A stretch of DNA of 64,000 bases from Desertimonas sp963786985 (GCA_963786985.1 CAWBBL010000023.1:32528-96527); one strand, 5' to 3'; positions 53,594 to 63,494 are shown, counted from the first letter of the stretch. Made by a program: numbers and translations. Notes: generated from the sequence alone by a model not told the origin.

Positions 53594-55267
53594 TTATGGC
53601 GGTGCGATGCGATCCGGTGGGATCAGCCGGAACCATCGGTATCCGTAGCCTTCGAGGGTCAGCTCGACGGTCTTGCCGTCGAGTGTTTCGAAGGCCGGCC
53701 GCTCGTCGAGGAGGTCATCGAGTCGCGCTCCGTCGTCGACTGCGTCGAGATCGACTCGCACCTCGCATGGCTCGGCGGCGAGGTTGTGGACCGCGACCAC
53801 GGTGCCGCCGTCCCAGTCGCAGCGGTGGGCGAAGACGGCCGCGACATCGGTCGTCAGCACCCGCCAGTCGCCCCAGGCAAGCTCGGGGGTCTCGCGTCGC
53901 CGGCGGATCAACCGTTCCATCCAGTTGAGCAGTGAGTCGCCGTCGCGACGTTGGGCGGCGACGTTGACGGCGAGCGGGCCGAACTGGCCTTCGACGACTG
54001 GCCGGCGCAGACGAGAAGGTCGGGCAGTCGAGAATCCGCCATTGCGGTCGTCGCTCCACTGCATCGGGGAGCGCACGCTGGCGCGGCCATCGATGGCCAG
54101 GTTCTCGGCCATGCCGATCTCCTCACCGTAGAACAGCACGGGGGTGCCCGGGAGCGAGAACATCAGGCTGTAGGCCATGCGGATCCGCCGGCCGTCGCCG
54201 CCGAACATCGAGGGCAGGCGTCGGCGTAGACCGCGGCCGAACAGCTGCATGTCCTCGTCCGGTCCGAACGCCGCGAACACTTCGTCGCGCTCCTTGGTCG
54301 TCAGTTTGTCGAGCGTCAACTCGTCGTGGTTACGGAGGAAGTTGGCGTATTGCTGGTCGTCGGTCTGGCGCAGCGTGTTGGTCAACGCGGCGGCGAGGGC
54401 GGTGGCGTCCTGACGGGCGAAGGAGAGATACGTGGCCTGCATCAGTGGGAAGTTGAACAGCAGTTGGACCTCGTCGCCGTCGGGACCGCCGAAGTACTGG
54501 GGGAGGTCGCCGGCCGGCAGATTGACCTCGCCGAGCAGCACGGCGTCGCCGCGTCGCCGGGCGACGAACGACCGCAAGTCGCGCAAGAAGTCATGTGGGT
54601 CGAGCGTTACGTCGCCGGTGATTCCGCCGGTCTCCAACAGGAACGGGACGGCGTCCATGCGGAAACCATCGACGCCGAGCTCGAGCCAGAAGCCGATGAC
54701 CTTGGCGATCTCGTCGCGCACCGTCGGGTTGCCGATGTTGAGGTCGGGCTGATGTGAGTAGAAGTGGTGGAGGTAGTACTGCCCGGCCTTGTCGTCGTAG
54801 GTCCAGATGCTGTCCTCGGCATCGGGAAAGACGACCTCGGCCTTTGGCTTGGCCGGGGGCTTATCGGCCCATACGTAGAAGTCACGGAATTCCGACGTCC
54901 TGCTCGCACGTGCGGCGCGGAACCACGGATGGCGATCCGATGTGTGGTTGACGACGAGGTCGATGATCACCCGCAACCCGCGGTCCTTGGCGGTGCGAAC
55001 GAGGGCGACGAAGTCGCCGAGCGAGCCGAGCCGGTGGTCGACGCCGTAGTAGTCGGTGATGTCGTAGCCGTCGTCGCGGTTCGGCGAGGGTTGAAACGGC
55101 ATCAGCCAGATGCAGCTGATGCCGAGTCCGGCGAGGTAATCGATCCGTTCGGTGAGACCACTCAGGTCGCCGATTCCGTCGCCGTCCCAGTCGAAGAACG
55201 TCTCGACGTCGAGGCAATAGACCACCGCCGTCTTCCACCACAGATCGCTCGTCCTGGCGTTGCTCAC
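53594..55267 (-). CDS. trehalose synthase-like alpha-glucosidase (GH13)
   Basis: The 557-residue enzyme has the GH13 motifs DLVVNHTSD, DGFRMDAV with nucleophile Asp205, LLGEVN with acid Glu247 and RNHDE with Asp315. The start WWKTAVVYCLDVETFFDWDG and the region RSPMQWSDDRNGGFSTARP match trehalose-synthase/amylase hybrids (GH13_16 or near). It rearranges or hydrolyses alpha-glucosides in the cytoplasm, perhaps trehalose/maltose. ATGA overlap with the upstream oxidoreductase gene indicates one operon. Confidence 0.85.
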   Translation of the reverse strand: MSNARTSDLWWKTAVVYCLDVETFFDWDGDGIGDLSGLTERIDYLAGLGISCIWLMPFQPSPNRDDGYDITDYYGVDHRLGSLGDFVALVRTAKDRGLRVIIDLVVNHTSDRHPWFRAARASRTSEFRDFYVWADKPPAKPKAEVVFPDAEDSIWTYDDKAGQYYLHHFYSHQPDLNIGNPTVRDEIAKVIGFWLELGVDGFRMDAVPFLLETGGITGDVTLDPHDFLRDLRSFVARRRGDAVLLGEVNLPAGDLPQYFGGPDGDEVQLLFNFPLMQATYLSFARQDATALAAALTNTLRQTDDQQYANFLRNHDELTLDKLTTKERDEVFAAFGPDEDMQLFGRGLRRRLPSMFGGDGRRIRMAYSLMFSLPGTPVLFYGEEIGMAENLAIDGRASVRSPMQWSDDRNGGFSTARPSRLRRPVVEGQFGPLAVNVAAQRRDGDSLLNWMERLIRRRRETPELAWGDWRVLTTDVAAVFAHRCDWDGGTVVAVHNLAAEPCEVRVDLDAVDDGARLDDLLDERPAFETLDGKTVELTLEGYGYRWFRLIPPDRIAPP

Positions 55268-56233
55268 GAGCGGAGCTCCGGCAGCACCCGATCAGCGAAC
55301 ACTTCGATGAAGCGCTCCTGCTCCACGCCGCGGGCGACCTGGTGGAGATACAGCTGGTCGGCGCCGAGGTCGGCGATCTCCTGCAGCCACTCGACGTGAC
55401 GCTTGACGTCGGCGGAAACGAGGACGCCGCTGGCGACGTCGTCTGGACGGACCCACCGTCCGGCCTCGTCGAACTGGGCAGGGCTCTCGAGATTCCAGGC
55501 GAGATCCGGGCCGAACACGCAGTTTCGCCACTGGTCATGGGCGATGGCGAGGGCGGTGGCGTCGTCGTCCGCCCACGACAGGTGAACCTGCACGGCCACG
55601 GGCTTGTCTGCTCCACCGCCGCCACGAAACGCGTCGATGACCCGACGGAGCACCGTTGTCGGCTGGTTCACCGTGATCAGCCCGTCGGCCCAGGCGCCGA
55701 CTCGTCGAGCAGTCTCCTCGCTGACCGCCGCGCCGAACAGTGCCGGGGCCTGCGTCGGCAGGCTCCACAGCCTGGCCCGGTCGACGCGAACGAGCCCGTT
55801 ATGGGACACCTCCTCCCCCCGCAGCAGCGCCCGGATGACGTCGACACACTCGATCAGGCGGGCGTCGCGCTGCGATTTCGTCGGCCACCGGTCGCCGGTC
55901 ACGTGCTCGTTGAGCGCCTCGCCCGAGCCAAGGGCAGCCCAGAAGCGGCCGGGAAAGAGTTCGCCGAGCGTGGCGATCGCCTGCGCGACGATCGCCGGGT
56001 GGTAGCGCTGGCCCGGCGCGGTCACGACACCGAACGGGATCGTCGACGCCTGCATCGCCGAACCGAGCCACGACCACGCGTGCCCGGAATGTCCCTGACG
56101 CTCGCTCCACGGAGCGAGATGATCCGAGCACATCGCCGCCTCGAAACCCGGCGGCTTCGGCAGCCACGACGGCATCACGGAGCCGCGACGGCGCGAACTG
56201 CTCGTGGGACGCGTGGAACCCAACGATTGGCAC
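55264..56233 (-). pseudogene. LLM class flavin-dependent oxidoreductase, frameshifted near start
   Basis: The start IVGFHASHEQFAPSRLRDAV is in one frame and the rest (AAMCSDHLAPWSERQGHSG, ELFPGRFWAALGSGEALNEH, IADLGADQLYLHQV) in another. One extra base in GGGTTT near 56,145 (minus strand) explains the switch, since AGFEAAMCSDH would be continuous. The family (TIGR03885-like) consists of flavin-dependent luciferase-fold enzymes of about 320 residues, often beside a trehalose-synthase-like gene, as here. Otherwise intact, so a consensus error is possible. Confidence 0.75.
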
Positions 56234-56316
56234 GCCAACTCATACCCGTCGCGGCCGCCTCCGATGCCTCGAACCGCACCGCAGGTCGCCCAGCCCGGCC
56301 GGAGGCGCGACCCTGG

Positions 56317-56973
56317 TCAGGGACCGCCGCGCCAATGTTCGATCCGGTTGTAGTCGGGTCGGAAGCCGTGATCAGTGCCCCACAGCACGGCTTGGGCGCG
56401 GGTAGTGACGCCAATCTTGCGGTAGGCCGATCGGATGTAGGACTTGATGGTGTTGATGCTGAGAAACATCAACTCGGCGAGTTCGGCGTTGGATTTGCCC
56501 TGAGTGATCAGGGCGAGCACTTCGGACTCTCGGTCGGTCAAGCCTTCGACGCGCCCGGGCCAGTCACCTCCCGGATGAGTCCGCGACCTCGGCGGCGGAT
56601 CGCTGATCACGGTCTGACCGGCGTGGATCGCCTCCAATGCTTCCACCAGTTCGTGGGCCGGCAGCATCTTGGAGAGGTATCCACTCGCCCCCTTCGCCAT
56701 CGCACTCTCGATCAGTTGGGAATGGAAGTTCCAGGTGTAGACAGCAACACGGCGGGCGCGTGGATTGTTGATCAGCACCGTGATGTCGTCGTGGTCGGCT
56801 TCTGGCTGAGCGAACGAGTCGTACAGGACGATGTCGACATCGTCCACAACCGGCTTGTTGGTGGCCATCTCGGCGACGACGATGCGGTCGCCATAGCCGT
56901 CGAACAGATGGGCGAGCCCGACGACCACGACGTCGTAGTCGTCGACGAGGGCGATGTAGATGGGCCTTGGCAA
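56317..56973 (-). CDS. LuxR-type response regulator
   Basis: The 218-residue protein starts PRPIYIALVDDYDVVVVGLA (receiver acidic pair). DDVDIVLYDSFAQ carries the phospho-acceptor Asp, ASGYLSKML has the Lys and a LuxR helix-turn-helix follows (LTDRESEVLALITQGKSN...SINTIKSYI). The TTG start chosen gives the usual family N-terminus; GTG or TTG codons up to 12 residues upstream are alternatives. No kinase gene is adjacent, so it is an orphan here. Confidence 0.8.
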   Translation of the reverse strand: MPRPIYIALVDDYDVVVVGLAHLFDGYGDRIVVAEMATNKPVVDDVDIVLYDSFAQPEADHDDITVLINNPRARRVAVYTWNFHSQLIESAMAKGASGYLSKMLPAHELVEALEAIHAGQTVISDPPPRSRTHPGGDWPGRVEGLTDRESEVLALITQGKSNAELAELMFLSINTIKSYIRSAYRKIGVTTRAQAVLWGTDHGFRPDYNRIEHWRGGP

Positions 56974-57186
56974 GAACTCCAACCTAAACACCCCAAAGGG
57001 TGTATTCAACCGCCCGTAGGGGTGATTAGGTGAAGGGGCCCGGAAGGCACGTCAATGGTACCCGTACTCTCGAATCTCGCTCTGGTCGTTGTCGTCGCTG
57101 CGATCGTCACCGTTCCACGGACGGCCGGCGGTGGTGGCACTGCGCGGCTCCCGGATGACGCCGGGGACTCTTGGAGAGCACCACCG

Positions 57187-57576
57187 ATGAACGTCATTCG
57201 CTCCTTGTGGGCATCAATCCAGGGCAGCCCCGCGTTCATGCGTCGAGTGAATGGGTGGCTCACCATCTTGTGGATCGTCATGATCCCGATCTCACTCATC
57301 ACCGGATGGATCTCGTCGGTGACGTACGTCGCGGCGCTGTCCCTGTGGGCGCTGGTGTCCGGTCACTGGTCAGCCTGGCAAGCCGCCCGGGTCGAGGTCC
57401 GGCAAGAGGAGGAGGCTCGCCGCGCCGAGCAGACACCAGTCGAACAACGCGTCGTCGACAAACTGGTCGACGAGACGACAATCAATCCGCTTGCCGGCCA
57501 ACCATCGTCCACGCAGAAGCTGCAGCAGCAGCAACACAGCGCCCGTGACTCAGCACACGCCTTTGCTGAACGGTGA
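57187..57576 (+). CDS. small membrane protein of unknown function
   Basis: The 129-residue protein has two adjacent hydrophobic helices (GWLTILWIVMIPISLITGW, SVTYVAALSLWALVSGHWSA) and a C-terminal charged coiled region (ARVEVRQEEEARRAEQ). The start follows GGAGAG; a longer frame from 57055 has a less likely N-terminus. It is upstream of the STAS gene, in the same direction. Confidence 0.6.
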   Translation: MNVIRSLWASIQGSPAFMRRVNGWLTILWIVMIPISLITGWISSVTYVAALSLWALVSGHWSAWQAARVEVRQEEEARRAEQTPVEQRVVDKLVDETTINPLAGQPSSTQKLQQQQHSARDSAHAFAER

Positions 57577-57626
57577 TCCATGGCCGCGACAACGAACCCA
57601 CCGTCGAACAACCCTGGGACACAGAC

Positions 57627-58115
57627 ATGACGGCGTCGTCGGCTGAACGAGCCAGTCAGCTGGGGGCGGCCATGACTGACGATCTGCCGGAATTCTTCGC
57701 TCGTGTCGCCCTCGATGAGGTCAACCAACTGGTCGTCGTCAGTGGTGAACTCGACCTTGTCAACGCTGCGCACCTCGGGGAGTGCCTCGATGCCGTGATC
57801 GACTCGACCGACGGCGACGTCGTCGTGGACCTCGCCAACGTCACCTTCATCGATTCCACTGGCCTGAGAACCGTGCTCGTGGCCCGAGATCGCCTCTGTC
57901 GATCAGACCGCACGCTCGCCGTCCGTAATCCCAGCGTCCAGGTGGCTCGGCTGCTCGAGATCTGCGGGCTCTGCGACCTCATCGAGCTCAAGCACTCCGG
58001 CGAGGCAGGCGCCCAAGACGCTGCCGAGCCGACGGCGGACATCGTCGCGGCGAGCGACGGCGATGTCGCATTCGACGAGCGTCCGCCGACACGGCCAGTT
58101 GTCGAACCCGGCTGA
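57627..58115 (+). CDS. STAS-domain anti-sigma factor antagonist-like protein
   Basis: A STAS fold of about 100 residues: LVVVSGELDLVNAAHLGECL, then VVVDLANVTFIDSTGLRTVL with the conserved Ser in DSTG that a kinase-type anti-sigma factor would phosphorylate, and VARLLEICGLCDLIE. An acidic C-terminal tail of about 50 residues is unusual. ATG codons at 57627 and 57672 and a GTG at 57573 (overlapping the previous stop) are all possible starts. It likely controls an alternative sigma factor encoded elsewhere. Confidence 0.75.
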   Translation: MTASSAERASQLGAAMTDDLPEFFARVALDEVNQLVVVSGELDLVNAAHLGECLDAVIDSTDGDVVVDLANVTFIDSTGLRTVLVARDRLCRSDRTLAVRNPSVQVARLLEICGLCDLIELKHSGEAGAQDAAEPTADIVAASDGDVAFDERPPTRPVVEPG

Positions 58116-58195
58116 CGTCAGCTCTGGTCCCTTCACTCCCCGTTTGCTTCGGCCCCGTCGGGGGTATCTACCCGGATCGGAGGGGGTGTTCGGTG

Positions 58196-59077
58196 ATGAC
58201 GATCGGCGTGGTTGTGCACACGGGCAAGAGACTCGGCAGTGGCCCAGGCGCGCTTCGCTCGGCGCTCGCCGATGCAGGCGTCACTGAGCCCTATTGGTGC
58301 GAGATTCCCAAGAGCAAGAAGGCCCCCAAGCACGTACGCGAACTTCTCGACGCCGGCGTCGATCGCCTGCTGGTGTGGGGCGGCGACGGCACCGTCCGGC
58401 GCTGCATCGACACGATCATCGCCGAGAACGCCAAGATCGAGGTGGCGATCCTGCCGGCGGGCACGGCGAATCTGCTGGCCAGAGCCGTCGAGGTTCCGGC
58501 GGATCTCGATAAGGCCGTCGATATCGCCGTCAATGGGGTCCCCCGACCAATCGACGTCGGCGTCATCAATGGCAAGGCGTTCGCCGTGATGGCCGGGACG
58601 GGCTTTGACGCAAGGATGATCCGCGACACGGACACCGCGGCCAAGAACCGGATGGGCTGGTGGTCATACCTCCGCGCCGGGGTGCGCAACCTCGGTGAGG
58701 TGGGGACCGCGGTGACCGTGGACGTAGATGGCGAGCGCTGGTTCGAAGGAGCCGCGTCGTGCGTGCTGGTCGGCAACGTGGGGCGGATCCTCGGAGGGGT
58801 CAGCGTCTTTCCGGCGGCCCGGTTCGACGACGGCCGGCTCGATGTCGGCGTGTTGACCGCCCGATCTCGGGTCGAGTGGCTGCGAGTCGGGCTGCGCGCT
58901 GTGGTCGGCCGTACCGACGCCTCACCGTTCGTCGACATGACCCAGGCGACCACTGTCACGGTACATCTCGACGACAAGATGCCCTGGCAGCTCGACGGCA
59001 GCGCCAGGTCGTCCGCTAAGTCGTTCGAGGTCTCGGTGCTTCCAGCCCGCGTCCCGATCCTGATGGCGGCGACGTGA
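58196..59077 (+). CDS. diacylglycerol/lipid kinase family protein
   Basis: The 293-residue protein has the DAGKc catalytic loop VWGGDGTVRRCID, the substrate region AILPAGTANLLARA (PxGTxN), and AVMAGTGFDARMI. It phosphorylates a lipid such as diacylglycerol or a sphingoid base at the membrane. A GTG one codon upstream is an alternative start. It overlaps the PAP2 gene by four bases, so kinase and phosphatase are coupled. Confidence 0.85.
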   Translation: MTIGVVVHTGKRLGSGPGALRSALADAGVTEPYWCEIPKSKKAPKHVRELLDAGVDRLLVWGGDGTVRRCIDTIIAENAKIEVAILPAGTANLLARAVEVPADLDKAVDIAVNGVPRPIDVGVINGKAFAVMAGTGFDARMIRDTDTAAKNRMGWWSYLRAGVRNLGEVGTAVTVDVDGERWFEGAASCVLVGNVGRILGGVSVFPAARFDDGRLDVGVLTARSRVEWLRVGLRAVVGRTDASPFVDMTQATTVTVHLDDKMPWQLDGSARSSAKSFEVSVLPARVPILMAAT

Positions 59078-59862
59078 GCGGCGCTGTGGAAATCGTCGGC
59101 CAACCGACGCTCAGGCGCAACGACCACTGGGTGCGGTCCTGGCCGCTCGGCCGGACGACACTGGTGCCGCTCGCTACCAACGTGGCGCTGCTCCTCGCCG
59201 TGACGTCCAGCATCGGGCTGCTCTTCATGTGGTACCTCGATCAGGGACCGGTCGGTGACGCCGATCGCGCTGTCGCCGAATGGCTCGAGGATCACCGCAC
59301 GGCGAGATTGAACACGCTCACCCACTACGGATCGATGCTGTCGGAAACGCTGGTCAAGGTCGCCCTCGTCGTTGTCACCGGTGGTGCGGCGATATTGATG
59401 TGGCGGCGATGGCACGACGGAGTGTTCATCGCCCTGGCCGTGATTGTCGAGTCGACCGTGTTCGTGCTGGCGAGCTTCATCGTCGGTCGGGACCGCCCGC
59501 CCGTGGAGCAGCTCGATCCACCTGCTCCGTCGGGCAGTTTTCCATCTGGGCACACCGCGGCGGCGGTGGCCTTCTACGGCGCGGTGTTCATCGTCGCTTG
59601 CTGGCACACCCGCAGCCGGCTCGTGCGGGTCGGCTTCTTCATCGTCGCCGTCGCCGCGCCGCTGATCGTCGGCTTCTCGCGGACCGCGCGCGGCATGCAT
59701 CACCCGATCGATGTCATCGCCGGACTGTTGCTCGGTCTCGCCGCCCTCGCCGTCACGCGCCACACGTTGGCGAAGGGTGTCGCCGAGATCGATCGTACGG
59801 CCGGGCCCTCGACGCCGGCCAGGTTGCGCCACCTCGACCTCACCGAGCCAGGAGCGTCGTGA
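59074..59862 (+). CDS. PAP2-family phosphatase
   Basis: The 262-residue membrane protein has six helices and the three PAP2 signatures: VGRDRPPVEQL, SFPSGHTAAA and SRTARGMHHPIDV, with catalytic His residues. It removes phosphate from lipid phosphates such as phosphatidate or undecaprenyl diphosphate on the outer face. GTGA overlap with the lipid kinase gene. Confidence 0.85.
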   Translation: MSGAVEIVGQPTLRRNDHWVRSWPLGRTTLVPLATNVALLLAVTSSIGLLFMWYLDQGPVGDADRAVAEWLEDHRTARLNTLTHYGSMLSETLVKVALVVVTGGAAILMWRRWHDGVFIALAVIVESTVFVLASFIVGRDRPPVEQLDPPAPSGSFPSGHTAAAVAFYGAVFIVACWHTRSRLVRVGFFIVAVAAPLIVGFSRTARGMHHPIDVIAGLLLGLAALAVTRHTLAKGVAEIDRTAGPSTPARLRHLDLTEPGAS

Positions 59863-60734
59863 TGACCAGCGAAACGGTCCCCAACGAAACCGGATCTCAT
59901 ACCGTCGAACAGCTCGCCAACCGTCATCCCGGCGTCGTCACCGTCGCCCGTCTCGGTTGGGTTGCCAAGGGTGTCGTGTACGGGGTCCTCGGCCTGCTCG
60001 CCGTGTCGATCGCTCTCGACCGGTCGAGCAGCGAGCGCGCCGGGAGCGGTGAAGCGAGTCAGAGCGGCGCCGTCGCCGAGGTCGCCAGCACCTCACTCGG
60101 TGAAGCGACGCTGTACGCGCTCGCCGTTGGGTTGCTGCTCTACGCAGCCTGGCGGCTGGCGTCCGTCGTGTTCCCCGCCGAGAACTCGGCCAAGGCGTGG
60201 GTTACCCGCGGCGGCTATCTCGTCAGCGCGGTGGTGTACCTCGTCCTGGCGTGGTCGGCCCTCTCGTTCGCCCGCCACCGAGTCGGAACGGGCAGCGAGA
60301 GTGAGGACGCCAAGGTCGAGCGCCTCGTCCGCGACTTGATGGAAATGTCGTTGGGGCGCTGGCTGGTCGGGCTGCTCGGCCTGGCCGTCATCGCCATCGG
60401 CGTCTACTTCTGCGTCAAGGGCGTGTTGGCGACGTTTCGCGATGAGCTCGAGCCGGGCAGCGTCGGCCCGCTGAGCAAGGAGTCGATCGTTGTGCTCGGC
60501 CGCTTCGGTTGGGTGGGCCGCGGGATCGTGATGGGTCTCGTCGGGTGGTTGCTGATCCGTGCTGCCGTGCGGTTCAAGCCGGACGATGCCAAGGGCATCG
60601 ATGGGGCGCTGCGCGAGGTGACCGGATCGACGGCCGGCGCGATGCTCGTCGGGTTCGCCGCCGTTGCGCTCGTGCTCTACGGCGTGTTCTGTATCGTCTC
60701 GGCGCCGCGTCAACGACTGACCGGCGCCGACTGA
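59862..60734 (+). CDS. DUF1206 membrane protein
   Basis: The 290-residue protein contains three similar two-helix repeats, each starting with a GWV(A/G)-like motif (ARLGWVAKGVVYGVLGLLA, TRGGYLVSAVVYLVLAWSA, GRFGWVGRGIVMGLVGWLL), the DUF1206 pattern. Function is unknown. TGATG overlap with the PAP2 gene before it. Confidence 0.85.
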   Translation: MTSETVPNETGSHTVEQLANRHPGVVTVARLGWVAKGVVYGVLGLLAVSIALDRSSSERAGSGEASQSGAVAEVASTSLGEATLYALAVGLLLYAAWRLASVVFPAENSAKAWVTRGGYLVSAVVYLVLAWSALSFARHRVGTGSESEDAKVERLVRDLMEMSLGRWLVGLLGLAVIAIGVYFCVKGVLATFRDELEPGSVGPLSKESIVVLGRFGWVGRGIVMGLVGWLLIRAAVRFKPDDAKGIDGALREVTGSTAGAMLVGFAAVALVLYGVFCIVSAPRQRLTGAD

Positions 60735-60753
60735 GCGAGCGGCTGTCGAGACG

Positions 60754-61617
60754 ATGCCGGTGACGCTCGTCGTGGCAGTCACGGCCATCGTCGCCGCGTT
60801 TGCGGTGTGGGCGATGTCGCGGTCGCGGAGAGCGCCCGACCCGGTCGATCCGTACGTCGAGGAGCGCTGGCTGGTGCGCTGGCTCGGCCGTCACCCACGG
60901 TTGGCGGCGCCGGCGCGGGCGATCGATCGGCAGGTCGCCGGCGGCCTGATGCTCGTCGCCGCATTGGCCGTCGTCGTTCTGACCGCGCTTGCTGTCGGAG
61001 CGATCTTCGACATGGTCGATCGGAACTCGGGCATTGCGGCGTGGGACCGGTCGGTCGCCGAGTGGGGCAGCCGCAACGCCTCGTCGTGGTCGACCACTGT
61101 CCTCGACCGGATCACCGATCTCGGCGCCACCTGGTTGCTCGTCATAGTCGCCGTCGCCGTCGGCTTGTTCGACGTCGTCCGCAACCGCAACGTCGACGTT
61201 GCGTTGTTCCTCGTGGTCGTCGTCGCCGGCGTCGCCCTGATCAACAACGTGCTCAAGTGGCTCATCGATCGTGAGCGCCCCGACGTGGCCCACCTTGTCG
61301 GTACCTCGGGGTCATCGTTCCCGTCGGGCCACTCGGCCGCTGCCGCAGCGACCTGGTTCGCGCTCGCTCTGGTGGTCGGCCGACGGTGGTCACGACGGAG
61401 ACGTTCGCTCGCCGCGGCGGTCGCCGCCCTGATCAGCGTGGCGGTGGCGGCGTCGCGTGCGCTGCTCGGTGTCCACTGGCTCACCGACGTCGTGGCCGGT
61501 CTGCTCGTCGGCTGGGGGTGGTTCCTGCTCAGTGCCCTCGCCTTCGGCGGGCGCTTCCAGCGACTGGGTGAACCTGCTGATCGAGTGGTCACCCACGCCG
61601 CGGCGCTAGAGCGTTGA
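60754..61617 (+). CDS. PAP2-family phosphatase, second copy
   Basis: The 287-residue membrane protein has a distinct N-terminal helix, then KWLIDRERPDVAHL, SSFPSGHSAAAAA and SRALLGVHWLTDVVAG as the PAP2 motifs. Like its neighbour it is probably a lipid-phosphate phosphatase. It starts 19 bases after the DUF1206 gene and ends overlapping the convergent PhoD-like gene by 12 bases. Confidence 0.85.
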   Translation: MPVTLVVAVTAIVAAFAVWAMSRSRRAPDPVDPYVEERWLVRWLGRHPRLAAPARAIDRQVAGGLMLVAALAVVVLTALAVGAIFDMVDRNSGIAAWDRSVAEWGSRNASSWSTTVLDRITDLGATWLLVIVAVAVGLFDVVRNRNVDVALFLVVVVAGVALINNVLKWLIDRERPDVAHLVGTSGSSFPSGHSAAAAATWFALALVVGRRWSRRRRSLAAAVAALISVAVAASRALLGVHWLTDVVAGLLVGWGWFLLSALAFGGRFQRLGEPADRVVTHAAALER

Positions 61618-63279
61618 GTTGGCCACGACGCTCAACATCGGCTGACCGTCGTCGTCCGGCGACGCACGTTCCAGGACCATCCGGGCCGCGTCACCGTCGA
61701 AGTCGATGAGGCACAGGTGATTACCGAAGAACGGACCGTCCTCCACGTCCCATCGCGACGAATCCGGGCTCCCGACGGTACGTCGCAACCCACGGCCGAC
61801 GAGCTCGCCGACCTTCGACAGACCGAGGCGCAGCACCCTCCGCTCGCGGGTGCGCAGCACGTTGCGGATCGGGGAATTGACGATCTGGTGGATGCGACTG
61901 ACGATCGCCGGCTGATCGGGCTCGTCGACCAGCGTCGCCCGGGCGCGATAGCTGAAGTGCACGTCACCGGAGAGGATCGTCACGGTCGCCGGTGGCGCGG
62001 GCGCTCCGCTGCGTGGCGTCGCCACCCTGCGCACGAGGTCGAGCAGTTCGACGTAGCTGTCGTGGAACGCTGACCAGTCCTCCAAGTCGACCGCCCGGCG
62101 GATCTTCTCGCCGAGACGTCCAGCCAGCTTGCCCCACGCCCCGTTGCACACCTTTTCGCTCCACCGTTCGAGGTCGTGCAGCCCGCCGGGCATGGCGACG
62201 GGTACCGACGTCGCCAGGATGAGGTGTTCGCACTCGACATCGGCGTGGTCGACCACCCACTGCCACTCGCGTTCATCGACCATCCGCCGATGGCCGGGTT
62301 CGAGCACGCGGCCGTTGCGACAGTCGATCACGACCAGTCGCCGCGACCCGAGATCCCGGTAGAAGCTGAACCGGTAGCCGCCGGGCACCGGCGTGAACTC
62401 CTCGCTCTGCTCGGCCCACTCGGTCAACGCCTCGGTGGCGTCACCGAGTTCGACGAATCGCGCCAGCATCCCTTCCGCGCGGATCTCGTCCGGTGACAGG
62501 TTGCCGAGGTGCTGGTACAGCCAGTACGTCATCACCCCGCCGATGACGTGGTCTTGCCACCACGGCTGCCGCCGGATCTCGTTGACCCACGAGATCGACG
62601 TGTTCCAGTCGTCGATCATGTCGTGATCGTCGAAGATCATCGCGCTCGGGACGACCGACAACACCCAGCGCTCCACGTCCGGTCGCCACGACTCGTGGTA
62701 CAGCCAGGTGTACTCCTCGAAGTCGGCGACATCGTCGAGACCGGGCAAGCGGTCATCGTCGGTGAGGTGACCGCGACGCTGACGCACCATTGCCCGGGTC
62801 TTCGGCGAGGAATCGTCGGCGTAGATCTGATCGCCCACGAAGAGCAGCAGGTGCGGCCAGGCCTCGGGCAACTGTCCCAGCATTCGCAGCCCGTGGGCGT
62901 GCAGCGCATCGACTCCCCGGGCGCGCTCGTCATGGTCGGCCTCGAGGTTCCAGGGCGGCTCGTGGGGAGCGGCGGCGCGGCACGAGCCGAAGAGGATCCG
63001 CAACGGACCGCCATCAAGGGTCCGTATCACGCTCGGCGGAAACCGCTCGTCGGGCAGCGGCCACCAGCGTTCCCCGTCGAGATGGACTTCGTACGGGGTC
63101 GTCGAGCCGGGAGCGAGACCCTCGACGATCACGAGCGCGTAGTGATGTCCGCAGACGGTGAACGTTGGCGCCGTGTGCCCGAGGACCGCGACCTCGCAGG
63201 GTGCATCGGTCTCGACCCAGATCGTCGCCGTCGAATCGGACACGTGCCGCAGCAACGGACCGAGCACTAAACGAGCCAT
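61606..63279 (-). CDS. PhoD-like alkaline phosphatase/phosphodiesterase
   Basis: The 557-residue protein starts MARLVLGPLLRHVSDSTATIW (PhoD N-terminal beta domain). The metallophosphatase core contains ILFGSCRAAAP, LLLFVGDQIYADD, MIFDDHDMIDDWN and ILSGDVHFSY, giving Asp, Asn and His metal ligands. It hydrolyses phosphoesters or phosphodiesters using Fe/Ca. There is no Tat signal, unlike classical PhoD, so it is likely cytoplasmic. The ATG at 63279 was chosen; a long upstream in-frame extension has no homology. Confidence 0.85.
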   Translation of the reverse strand: MARLVLGPLLRHVSDSTATIWVETDAPCEVAVLGHTAPTFTVCGHHYALVIVEGLAPGSTTPYEVHLDGERWWPLPDERFPPSVIRTLDGGPLRILFGSCRAAAPHEPPWNLEADHDERARGVDALHAHGLRMLGQLPEAWPHLLLFVGDQIYADDSSPKTRAMVRQRRGHLTDDDRLPGLDDVADFEEYTWLYHESWRPDVERWVLSVVPSAMIFDDHDMIDDWNTSISWVNEIRRQPWWQDHVIGGVMTYWLYQHLGNLSPDEIRAEGMLARFVELGDATEALTEWAEQSEEFTPVPGGYRFSFYRDLGSRRLVVIDCRNGRVLEPGHRRMVDEREWQWVVDHADVECEHLILATSVPVAMPGGLHDLERWSEKVCNGAWGKLAGRLGEKIRRAVDLEDWSAFHDSYVELLDLVRRVATPRSGAPAPPATVTILSGDVHFSYRARATLVDEPDQPAIVSRIHQIVNSPIRNVLRTRERRVLRLGLSKVGELVGRGLRRTVGSPDSSRWDVEDGPFFGNHLCLIDFDGDAARMVLERASPDDDGQPMLSVVANSTL

Positions 63280-63494
63280 CGGCGGACCATACCCAGGAGA
63301 CCCGTCTCGTCGGCGCACCGTCGTTGTGGCGACTGGATCGTCCCAACGAGGATCTGGGGGCCCACCGTCACGAATGCGAGACTCTCGACGCCCGGATGGG
63401 AACAGCCAGATGGCGACGCCACGACTGATCCGTGCGAGTGGCTCAAGATTGGCGTTTCGAATCATCGACGAGCGGACCGCCGCCACGTACGTGG

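Noticed and set aside
56985..57003. ACACCC/GGGTGT palindrome before the response regulator as an operator
   Set aside because: Only a 6-bp stem overlapping possible start codons; too short to assign a function.
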